Source: Helicoverpa zea (taxonomy: Eukaryota > Arthropoda > Insecta > Lepidoptera > Noctuidae). Taken from it: a stretch of DNA of 64,000 nt. Below the pieces are notes generated by a model, which saw only the letters and a program-made list of their open reading frames with translations, was not told the origin of the DNA and did no database searches. Every line of letters starts with the position of its first letter. Position 1 is the first letter of the stretch. The translations under genes were made by a program, and so were the position numbers. Shown one piece after another: positions 46,146 through 55,707 of the stretch. The DNA lies in assembly GCF_022581195.2 (NCBI RefSeq), contig NC_061472.1, positions 6,944,001-7,008,000 of the forward strand, in the 5' to 3' direction.

Positions 46146-46208
46146 TACCTATCGGAATTACTTCAATATAATAGCAGTGAGGCTATATTTACTTCTGTGA
46201 TTCGACCC

Positions 46209-46710
46209 TTTTTTTTTTTATATTCTTTTATTTTAAGGAACTTTTACGCATAGCGTATGTCAGTTCCATCGTACCCTAATCATACATTCATCACATATAC
46301 AGGCAATTATAAATGGGCCATAAATTCGAACAAAACTTTCGCATCACCTCCATTTGGCTGGGACAAGATTTTATGGAAAGTACCTAAGTCAGTCCTGTTC
46401 AAATTCAAGGTTGATATAAGATTATTTCTGGCTGTCTCATACTTGACACATTCCACCAACAAATGGTGTAGGTCTTCAACAACCCCACATTGTTCGCAGT
46501 TGGGTGAAGTAGTTTTCCTCATCAAAAACGCAAATTTGTTACATGGAATATGTCCAGATCTGATCCTATTAGCAATAACAACTAATTTTCTACTTAAAGC
46601 ACTGTCCATGAACCAAGGCACCCGAAGAGGCTGACATTGAATTGTTTTGTACCATATTCCAACTTCTAATGACCGTCTATTAAAATGTTCCTTCCAAAGA
46701 TCGTAACATA
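46209..46710 (-). mobile_element. Jockey-like non-LTR retrotransposon, 5'-truncated, poly(A) tail
   Basis: The minus strand begins inside the C-terminal coding region and ends with AATAAAAGAATAT and a 10-A tail. A near-perfect 10-bp duplication frames it: GATTCGACCC at 46199-46208 and GACTCGACCC at 46711-46720. The coding part is listed separately. Confidence 0.8.
46307..46621 (-). CDS. C-terminal zinc-knuckle region of a Jockey-like ORF2
   Basis: The 104-residue frame shows the post-RT tail common to Jockey-type elements with an RNase H-like region: ANRIRSGHIPCNKF (residues about 17-30), then CEQCGVVEDLHHLLVEC, a C-x2-C ... H-x4-C set. The RT and endonuclease are gone. Two codons upstream of the first ATG the frame is still open, so the true coding sequence began earlier and the element was cut at about 46710. 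A relic, not a host gene. Confidence 0.75.
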   Translation of the reverse strand: MPWFMDSALSRKLVVIANRIRSGHIPCNKFAFLMRKTTSPNCEQCGVVEDLHHLLVECVKYETARNNLISTLNLNRTDLGTFHKILSQPNGGDAKVLFEFMAHL

Positions 46711-46720
46711 GACTCGACCC

Positions 46721-47636
46721 TTATAAAATCAAAATTGCAAAGACTTATAACCTAAATCCAGATATAGATTTCGAAAGACCGACTCACTAACCTTTAAATC
46801 ACACAATGTCTGTTCGTTTATTAAATTTTAAACAAGCAACTCGTTAGCTAAAAATAAGTATAATAAAATCGATCGGGGCTTTAATGTCGTACCTACTATT
46901 TATGACCCTTAAAATTTCACTTCGATTCGACGGAGCCGTCCCACTTTGTACAAAGTAGATTCGATGACTCGCTATTGATTTGATTGGCAATCCCGGTTCA
47001 ACTTTAGCTTCGAAATATCATTTATAGCTTACCAAGAATTTATAAAGGCGGTCCGGCATTTGAAAATGGAATAAACTTTTTGCTTTTTATTTATTTATTG
47101 ACTCGATCGGTTTTTCCAGATTCAAAAACCGTGAAGAGATAACCTTTTTTCTTTTTGATAGAACGTTTCGTTTCGGTCGTTTCTAAGAAGGTTTTATTAT
47201 TTTTAATTGGCGATTTGAGTATTCAAATAAGGCAAAAAGGCTGTATGATTACTTTTCTTTTATCCGATCGTTTTTATCCTTGAGTGTTCCTTGAGGTTTC
47301 TGCTCAATTAAGATTTTAAGGATGCTTTGAAAATTATGGCAGTAATATAAAACTCCATTGAAATGTATATTTTTCCTCTCATGTACATATTTTTTTACGG
47401 CTGTTAAGTAAGTAGTATGTTAGTATTTTCTTTTATGCTAAACCGATATTAAACAGTACTCTATAAAGGTATTTTTCTCTGAACTAAAATGTTTCATATT
47501 TGCAAACATACTAAATTGAAAAGGAAAGACTTACTGGCTCTTTCGTTTCAAAATATTACTTATGCCAGATGCGGTAAACTCACCTGGCGTTTCTACTTAA
47601 CATGTATGCCAATGAAACTTGATGCATCTAATATTG
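46721..47636. other. No gene recognised
   Basis: AT-rich sequence, no defined repeat. Confidence 0.4.
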
Positions 47637-47651
47637 ACATGACATATGATT

Positions 47652-47931
47652 CTTCTTCTTCTTCCTCCTACCCTGTTCCCAATTTTATTTGGGGTCGGCG
47701 CAATATGTCATCTTGTTCCATTTTCCCCTGTCTCTCGTCATACTGACACTCACTACCTTCCTATTCATGTCATCTTTCAGGCAATCCATCCACCTTTTCT
47801 TAGGTCTTCCTCTTCCTCTTCCTCTCCATCCATCTATATTCATACTTAGCACACACTTTGTTGCATGCGTATCATCCCTCCTCATTACATGCCCATACCA
47901 TGTCAATCTTCTACTTCTCATCTTTTCTGTA
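47652..47931 (-). mobile_element. RTE-type retrotransposon 3' end with 15-bp target duplication
   Basis: ACATGACATATGATT stands at both borders (47637-47651 and 47932-47946), giving a sharp 280-bp insertion. The minus-strand frame 47685-47921 encodes the conserved RTE C-terminus: RLTWYGHVMRRDDTHATKCV, SMNIDGWRGRGRGRPKKRW, DRGKWNKMTYCADPK. The tail is a short (AAG)n. The frame is still open, so this is one of the younger truncated insertions here. Confidence 0.88.
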
Positions 47932-47946
47932 ACATGACATATGATT

Positions 47947-49699
47947 GCTATAGCTAATACGTACAGTGCTATGTAACTTACAATATAGACCGTACCTCAT
48001 ACGTTCAGACGCCAGTAGGTCAACCTACCCGAATCTGTCACATTTTACCACTCGAACACTTTAACCTTCAACTATTGTAATAAGGTTGAAAATCTATTGA
48101 AGATAATTGATAGTGTGTACATTACATGATGGACAGACGGACGGACGAGACCAAGTCTCGACTCTTGGGCTACTTCCAACAGTGTAGAATAAATACTCTT
48201 GGTTCGGTAACCAAGAGCGACTGTTTAACGTGCCCTTTATCGAGCTCGTGGGACCTATAAACTTTTATAATGATAAATAAGTTAATATATACTATGGCTT
48301 TCATAATAACAAAAAGGTTTGACATTAAAAGATTAGCTTTCAGTCTGTCATCAGAAGCAATGAATTTTGATTAAAGCTACTTCTTAAACATTGTAATAAC
48401 TTCCCTTTCCCATGAGTCATTATGTTATACATAGGTACCAATTGCTTAACTGTTGGGTGCGTCGTTGATAGTGGAGTGGTAATTATCAAAGAATTGATTG
48501 TTTTTTCATGTGATTGCTAAAGTTGATTATACAATAAACATTAGAAAATATAAAAAAGTAGCCAACCTGTACCGGCATCACGTTCCAATGAGCCCCCAAT
48601 CATTAGAGATTCACATAAATTAAACAATGTCCCTTCATACTCTATACTTATTGACAACCTTATGTTATAAAAATAGCATTCGATATGTGAAAGAGTGCTA
48701 TGACAATACACCCCAGGTGTGTTGACTCGGGCAGACGTAGCGGGTGTGAAGTTATCAAAATGTTATTCTACTTACATATCGATACCTAATGCATTTCAGT
48801 AGATACCTACTATTTTTAACTCCACTCAAATGGAAGTTATTGTGTGCCTGTATTCTTAGTCTATTTGAATAATATATGTGATTGTTAGGCATGTTTTAGC
48901 GTATACAGCGTATAGGGTACGCTGAAGGAAATGAAAATGCCTCCAAAGGACATTGTTCCGGCTCCATACATGTTCTGCCTAAGAACCGTTCGAATGGAAA
49001 GTGACTTCTATAAACTCTTAAAATTATATGGAATCCTATGAAATAAGTTTTCACGAACGGACACTTCAGGAAACTAAAATAATTACGAAAAAAGTTAATA
49101 TTTTGAGGTTATAAATAAAAAATAACCAAGCTTGCGTGAAATATCAGAGTAGTATTATCAAACTACACTATACAAAAAATCAACAATACTATGTACAGCT
49201 CTATATGTTCTCTTCTAGATCTAGGAAAAGACTACTCTACTAGATACTAGGAAAAGAGATAGTAAATAGTCAAGTTTAAGATAATTCTTTGACAATGATC
49301 ATTTTATAAAGTTGCATTTTCTGTCTGTCCCTTTGAATGCTTTAGATCTTTAAAACTACGCAATGGATTTGGGTGCGATTTTTTTTAATAGATAGAGTAG
49401 GTCAAGAGGAAGGTTTACACCAAGGTTTTACATTGCCACCGTGCGAAGACGGGGCGCGTGACTAGTTTTCATAAATGCTTAGAATTTTTATGAAAAACAA
49501 CTACCTAAACGCTTTTGCTTTCAACGTTACGTTTCTTAATATATAGTGAATCCACTTTGGATTTGTGATAAAACGCATAAGTTTCCAAAATGGAAGAGTT
49601 CCATTCACCACAATTCATAAAATATCGATATTATTACGATGGAGAATTATTTATTTAAATGATTGTTACTACTTTTATATTAGACAGTTACCTAGCTAT
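47947..49699. other. No gene recognised; one repeat fragment
   Basis: A dispersed repeat fragment is at about 49310-49470 ('ttctgtctgtccctttgaat', 'aactacgcaatggatttggg', 'cgaagacggggcgcgtgact'). The rest is AT-rich. Confidence 0.4.
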
Positions 49700-49780
49700 C
49701 TACATGCCATAAGGCGGGAATCGAACCCGCGGTCTATTACCAAGAAGGCACAGACCATACTAAAAATGTCATTACCACAC
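49700..49780 (-). repeat. tRNA-like fragment, SINE head with a perfect T-arm
   Basis: The minus strand reads GCGGGTTCGATTCCCGC (49713-49729), a 5-bp stem with a 7-base loop matching a tRNA T-arm and the Pol III B box. The D-arm and acceptor stem do not pair, so it is called a tRNA-derived SINE head and not a tRNA gene. Confidence 0.6.
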
Positions 49781-50224
49781 AAAATAATTTAACAGTTAAA
49801 GTAAGGTTTACCAATAACAATGAAAGAGGTTTTCGAGGATGTGCAATAAAAACAATATTTATATTCAATTAAAGGTTTTTAATCATCAATATTTCTCAAT
49901 AATATATCTAAGAACTGAGCTTTGGTATCTCGCCCAGCTTAAATACCAGATAATAGTCATTATGTGGGCACAACAGCCCACTGTTCTACGCCCAACGATA
50001 CAATTGCAACTAGGGCATGCAATTTCGGTAAAACAAAAATTACCGGTAAAAAATCGGTAATAAAAATATTTTTACCGGTAAACCGGTAAAACGGTAATTT
50101 TTGTATTTTTTTTTTAATGTGATATTATAACAATAAGATTGAGTAGTCTTAAAGCAAAAACTAAATAAATATGCAAAGTATAAGGTGGTAAACGTTTTTT
50201 GTGACGTGGGCCGTAACAAAAAAC

Positions 50225-50520
50225 ATGTCAGTACCATCCGTACGCGATGTCGCCGACAAAATGCAAGAGAAACGGCTGCGATGGTACGGACATGTAAAAA
50301 GGAGTGACACCTGAGGACATCGGTAGTGTGAATGTGATACTCAATCTCAATATACCCTGTCAAAGGCGCAAAGGCAGGCCGAAACCGTGGTGGTTGAGTG
50401 TCGTAATGAATGACATGAAAATCTGCGAACTCGAAGAGGAAGATGTCTATTCAGGAGGATAGAGCGAAGTGGAAGAAGGAAGATACGGAAAGCCGACCCC
50501 GTCATAAGATGGGATAAACG
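50225..50520 (+). pseudogene. RTE reverse transcriptase C-terminus, decayed
   Basis: It starts SVRDVADKMQEKRLRWYGHV, followed by frame-shifted remains of a GRPK-type basic block, NDMKICELEEEDVY, and finally RAKWKKE with RKADPVI in a different frame. Several stops and shifts separate these parts. It resembles the 47652-47931 copy but belongs to a different subfamily and is older. Confidence 0.7.
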
Positions 50521-50577
50521 TTAAGAATTACTGTAAAAAAATATATTTTTAATTGAGGTGAAAGCCCTTTTTTATGT

Positions 50578-51155
50578 TAAATCATCAAACGACAGACTCT
50601 TTCTGTCTAAAACCCATGTTTTTTAGTAGGCGTTTTATGGACCAGGGTCGCGGTAACTCTTTCGAACAATCCCGCAGCCCCGGCAGGCCTTGGCCCTGCT
50701 GGGTCCCACTGGGTTTGCTGACATCTCCCTGAGGAGCCCGTGGAACAACGCGCGCCGCTGACACGGGTCTGTTGTCTATGCAGACGGTGGAACGATGAGC
50801 CACCCGAACTCAAAGCCCACAGACCGACGCCTATGGTGGCCGGGAGTCGTCTCTCGACCCTTGGTGCCCGTGGTGTCTTCCTGGTCCACTACAGCGGCTG
50901 GGATGAGAGGTGCTACTCGCAGTCGCTCCGCCATCTCCTTCTCGAGCATGACTGCTTCCAGAAGGAGACGACGGCTTCTCATTCCCTCAAGCTCCGGACC
51001 ATGGCTTGAACCAGGGAAGGACGCGAAAGGTCGCCGCTGCCTATTGCCTCGACGACAACACGGCGGTACCCTTCCCAAGCAGTGCACACCTGGACTGTGT
51101 GCTCCACCGTGTCCTCAGAGCTGTCCGCAAGGTGGTGAAGTAAAAGCTCTTGCTC
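50578..51155 (-). pseudogene. R1/Jockey-type ORF2 C-terminus and 3' UTR
   Basis: Near 51135 the minus strand encodes a C-terminal knuckle ADSSEDTVEHTVQVCTAW, then DLSRPSLVQAMVRSLRE. An in-frame TGA follows at the place of an expected Trp, and a frame shift leads into the EAVMLEKEMAERLR tail. The 3' UTR block is shared with 41317, 41513 and 43399. The 5' cut is near 51155. The first zinc-ligand Cys expected before EDT is Ser or Asp here, consistent with decay. Confidence 0.75.
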
Positions 51156-51963
51156 AGTAAGGTCATAGAGTAGGTAAAATAAGCATTAGCTACTTTGTAC
51201 CTATTATGAGCTGACAGCTATGAGGAAAAACAGAATAACCGAATGAATACAATTTGTTTAGATTTTATAAATTAAGATGAGAAAGAAGATTTGTATCTAA
51301 CCTAGAGATAGTTAAGGACACACAAGTTTACTTTCCTAAAAAACACCAAGTTTAACACTCTTACAATACGTAATGTATGCAACATTACATTATATTCAGG
51401 CTACATAACAAAGATTTGACGTTAAATGAACAATTGCTATATTTTATCAGAAAAACGTAAAAACCGGTAAATTACCGGTTTCGTATTATTTTTACCGGTA
51501 ATTTAAAACTCGCAAAAATGGGCGATTTACCGGTAAAAACGAAACCGGTTAACCGGTATTGCATGCCCTAATTGCAACAGTATGCCTGATGGTAGGAGCT
51601 TCTTACAAAGTACACAATTGCGTCCAACAGTGCATTGCATCTTATTATGCTCGACTGCTTCAGACCAACACGTCGTACATATAAGGTCATGAGCTTCAAC
51701 CTGTAATAATAAATACAAAAAATCATTAGTAAATATCAAGTAACTTGCAATTGTGGCAATTGATTTGAAAACCGAGAAATTGTGTGCTTATGAAAACATA
51801 AGTAGGTAGTAACATTCTTATCAAAATTAGAAAAACACTTTCGTAGACCACTTACCATACGGGGAACAGTCCATTGTTGTATGCAACGAAGTATATCTTC
51901 GTTTTCTAATACCAAAGAACCTCCAGCAGATCCACAATTTATACAATATACTATATTCTGCAT

Positions 51964-53154
51964 CCATTGTTGTAATTATAATATAACTAAATTCGATCAC
52001 AGACAGAGCAATATCCGAAAATGCTAGTAAAATCCAGTTCTTTACACAAAGCCGAGTCTACCAAGTACGCAATCTAATCGGAGTCCGTAATCAAGCCAAA
52101 GTTGTTAGAATAAAACCATGAAACGCATAGAAAATCACAAAAGAAACGATAGTCGCAAAGCAATCAAACCAATCAAACTGACTTCTAGCAAACTGACTGA
52201 AGTACACCAGTGTTGCCAATTACGAAAACTATAATCCTACTCGAATGCCAAGCTAGAAATTCGCGATTCGCTCAAAACCATCTTAAAACATTATACAGAA
52301 TACTAGCTTTTTTCTAGCTAGTCAGTTTAGGTATTTAAATGAATAAAGTGTTACCAACTAATTTTAATAACCGACTTCGGAAAGTAGGTTCTCAATTCGA
52401 TCCGTATTTACCGAAATCCCGAAAACTTCCGAAACTGGCAGCACTGGCTGACGGAAACATTTTATAAGGCATCAATAATTGTGACCCTACTTTTTATTTG
52501 GAATTTATTTATTTGAAGTGTCCGTGGAATACTAAAATATGTTTCAAACAATATAAAAATAAATAAAAATTATAGTATAATTTATATTCACATCGGTTCT
52601 TAGGCCAAAATTGAACAATGTCCTTTTTTCGTCGAAGACACATTAAAAACAATGGTATTTATTGTTCACTTTTATTGTCATTTTCAAATTCCAAAGCCTA
52701 CTTTCCATTTTCACTGTCCCATAGCTTGATTCAGTAACCAGCCCAATTTTTTTAAAGCAAATTAAAAAAAAACAGAATATTTATTGACATGGAGTTCTCA
52801 ACTAATTGGGGAAGGAAATAAATAACCCCATAGACCCCCTGAACCGCTGGGCACGAACTAATGACCAACATGAGAACATCCCATGGCAAGGGTCGACCTT
52901 CGGGTATCTTATTGCTTACTCGAAAATTGCCCAGATCTATAGGCCTTAATGCTTTTTGTTCCAGTGATTATATTCAATAGGCTTTATTATATACCTTTTT
53001 GGAAAGGTCCTTCAAAAAGTTTAGGGGTCACATAACACTTTATGGCGATCCAGATTGAACCAGATTCTATTGAGAAAGAGGGATGGGACTATACAATATG
53101 AATAGCAGCGTCTCTTTTTCTCCAAATTGAGCTCAGTAAACCTTATCGGAGGTT
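51964..53154. other. Upstream of the cysteine-rich gene; no gene recognised
   Basis: AT-rich. The first 100 bp upstream of the 51963 ATG would hold its promoter, but I see no clear TATA box. Confidence 0.35.
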
Positions 53155-53485
53155 CATAACATGGCCCCGAGTGTAGGAAAGTACTGACATCTGAGCCATA
53201 CAAACGTATCAAAAAGATATTTGGTGCGTTAACTCGATTTGTTCCCAGATTTATATGTTTGTTTAATAGTCTTATTATTTCAAATTATCGTCAACTGTTT
53301 CATTGGAGAATAAAAGAACTCGAAACCCTCCGAAACATAGACATTGGTGTCCAACACATATTTACAAAAGCACATACAAACTTTAAAAAGTTGCTTTGAT
53401 ACTTGCCTGAACTAGAAACGAACCCACACTTCATACTCGAGAGGTTGGTTCTTTAGTCACTAGGCCATCACCACGTTCAAACTGC
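53155..53485 (-). repeat. tRNA-derived SINE with head (A and B boxes), main family
   Basis: The minus strand reads 'gtgatggcctagtgactaaa' (A box region), 'gaaccaacctctcgagtatg', 'gtgggttcgtttctagttca' (B box), then 'aaagtttgtatgtgcttttg', 'ggacaccaatgtctatgttt'. This is the typical order of the main moth SINE, showing that the 3' parts elsewhere in the window belong to a tRNA-headed element. The limit at 53155 is approximate. Confidence 0.75.
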
Positions 53486-54858
53486 AAAGTTAAACTTTTA
53501 ACCAGGTCTCTTCAAAACACATTTAGAGAACAAAAATTATAATTTGCAGCCACACATTAAATGCATTAAAATCTACTAAAACTTTAAAGTCCCGCAACAG
53601 CATATCACATTTGTGTCATTATTAACGGGTATTTCAGTTAATGAATTTAATGTTCACACGTGCCTGTTAGAATAAAATAGGTTAAAATGATATGTTAGTA
53701 TAGTGGAACAGAGTTTAGTGTAGTGGGATATTTTACGCCCTATTTAGTTGGTTATTTTGAGCAGTATTGTGCGTTAGTTTGTTTAGAATTACGTGCTTTG
53801 TTTTTAAATTATAGTTTGATAAATAAATATGGTGCTTAGCAATTGTTTTTTGAGGTGTACTAGCTTTCACCAGCGCCAGCGGTCTCGTCCTCACTCCGAA
53901 GTTAGGTAATCTGTGTTACCCAAACAAATTCCCTCTTTTCTACTTTACAAAAGATGGATTAAATTATTTGTTTAATATTTGTAACTGATTAAATAAATAA
54001 ACAAATTTCTTAAATAAAGATTGAAAGACAAACACTATTCAAGCCAACATTTAAGTGTCATTGGATCAGCAATCCTGGCATCCAGCACACATCATTATCT
54101 ACGGTGCATATCGAGAGCATATCGCACTAGTTTGACATATCGGTGCGTCTATCTCACCTCTTAGTCGTCGGTTACAATGGAGATGTGCTAAGATGCTTAG
54201 CTAAGGATGTGGTAAGATTTTTGTAAGGTATAGTTTAGAATGCAGAGGAAAGGTACGATGTTTTTTTTTATTAGCTAATTAAGGGGCATGTAGAAATGAT
54301 CAGACTTATGGTTGTGCATTGCAATGCACATATTGACTCACATTCACATTCTTGTCGTAGTTTTTTTTTTTCCATGTACTCAAGTTAAAAATGCAACCTA
54401 CCTAAAGGTTAGATATTTTTATAGCATAATAAGCTGTCTAGAGATTTGAAAAAATAAACTTTTTACTGCACAAAGCACACAAATAAAGGACATACAACTT
54501 ATTTGCAGTTTAGCTCTATCGAAACAGCAAAAATACCTTTCAGGCTACCTGAGCGGTATCTCATATCCTCAGTATAACCACAGCCTTATAAAGCTGCCTG
54601 CTGCCTCTATGAATTCAGCCTCACCAGCAATTCTTATCGTGATGCATAAAGCCTGTGACGGCGACAAACGCAACTTTGCACTATGAAAATGCTCTGCAAA
54701 ATTATTTCTTCCTTTTAAAAGATGAAATGAACATGAATAGAGTGAAGAAAACGTTTAAATCGTACTTTCCTATATCAAATATAAAAAGTTTTTTTTTACA
54801 TATTTATAAGTATATATTAATTTATTGTGGAAATAAGACGAATATTTTTAACACTGAG
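53486..54858. other. No gene recognised
   Basis: AT-rich. A short GC-richer scrap at 53860-53930 ('ctagctttcaccagcgcc') may be another repeat fragment. Confidence 0.35.
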
Positions 54859-54943
54859 TGGTCTGACTACAAAAAAGTTAGTAGGTAGAAAATTTTCTTA
54901 AACACGTGACGAACATCTGTTCAACTTTTTTGTAGTAAGACCA
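54859..54943. mobile_element. 85-bp diverged relative of MITE family M1
   Basis: TGGTCTGACTACAAAAAAGTT pairs with AACTTTTTTGTAGTAAGACCA. The termini match those of 2847 and 22572 (TGGCCTTACTACAAAAAC), while the centre is shorter and unrelated. Confidence 0.6.
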
Positions 54944-55404
54944 TAATAACATTTTATTATTTATTTATATTTTCACTCTTTTGTATATCTCACCGTATTC
55001 AACAACAGTACAAAAAATTAATATACTTAACTGACTTTCTAAAATAGGAAAACAATTGAATACTCCAACAAGTAGTACCTGCAACAAAATACAAACAGAT
55101 TTTTCAAAATGTTTTCATGGTTAAATCGAATTGATATTAATCAAAATTGAACGACGAAAAAAATCAAGAAAGCCAAGAGGCCTTTAAGAAAGGTTTTGCA
55201 GTAACGGCGATATTATACAAACGATTGAAGAGCTATAAACCTTGGGCACGAATCAGCATGACGGCTCCGAACCGAGTCTATTTTTATCCGTTTTTTTTTT
55301 CGGAAAATTCATGTAGTGCGTGGGTAACATGAGGTTTATTGTTCATAGCCAGTGGTAGGATAATATAAATAGATTTTACTACTTTTTTACGTGTTATTCT
55401 TTTC
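54944..55404. other. No gene recognised
   Basis: AT-rich. The 55147-55332 plus frame has no motif. Confidence 0.4.
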
Positions 55405-55648
55405 AGGCCTAGTAGCAAAATCAACCTCAATTACGAGTATGCGGGTTCGATTCCAAGTCAAAAAAGTATGAGTGCAACTTTTATAAGTGTATCGGGGACA
55501 CCAATTACTATGTTAAAAATGAAGTAGAACATCTTGAAGAAAGTTGGGCTTTATCGCCAATCTGTTTTGAGTAAGAGTGGTGATTAAAAGTATTTTTTTC
55601 CCAGAGCATTCCTTGCGATGGAACAATAAAAAGGCTGATGATGTTAAA
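55405..55648 (+). repeat. tRNA-derived SINE copy, another family
   Basis: It has 'caggcctagtagcaaaatca' (degenerate A box), a perfect B box GGTTCGATTCC at 55444-55454, and 'gagtgcaacttttataagtg'. The end 'aacaataaaaaggctgatgatg' is like the tail at 1-37. Confidence 0.7.
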
Positions 55649-55707
55649 TTAAGAATAGAACCCGCATAAATACATTAATTTCTAGATAAGATAAGTTCTA
55701 ATCCATA

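Larger units (their letters stand above)
50011..51570. mobile_element. Non-autonomous hAT transposon inserted in a coding exon
   Basis: The ends TAGGGCATGCAAT and ATTGCATGCCCTA are perfect 13-bp TIRs of hAT form. ATTGCAAC is duplicated outside them (50003-50010 and 51571-51578), the 8-bp hAT duplication. Multiple ACCGGTAA / TTACCGGT words near both ends give sub-terminal palindromes. No transposase remains. The centre holds an RTE fragment (50225-50520) and an R1-like 3' end (50578-51155), which account for over half of the length. It interrupts exon 2 of the minus-strand gene at 51963-49986. Confidence 0.9.
49986..51963 (-). pseudogene. Two-exon cysteine-rich (ZAD-like) gene, exon 2 split by hAT
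   Basis: Exon 1 (51963-51856) starts ATG and gives 36 residues with CINCG (C7, C10) and a W-T-V-P end. The donor is ATG|GTAAGT at 51855. A 155-bp intron ends TTATTACAG at 51701. Exon 2 starts in phase 0 at 51700 with VEAHDLICTTCW and continues through CTVGRNCVLCKK. The spaced CxxC pairs and the conserved W resemble the zinc-finger-associated (ZAD-like) module present in many uncharacterised moth proteins. Exon 2 is broken after about 43 codons by the hAT element. Past it (from 50002 down) the frame would end in a few codons at TAG (49988-49986), so the uninterrupted product would be about 86 residues. Function unknown. It may be a small host gene or a member of a repeated gene family. Confidence 0.6.

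Noticed and set aside
49700..49780. tRNA gene on the minus strand
   Set aside because: Only the T-arm is intact; D-arm, anticodon arm and acceptor stem do not pair.
50740..51160. Overlapping plus frames of 89-121 codons
   Set aside because: They are the opposite strand of the R1-like ORF2 remnant.
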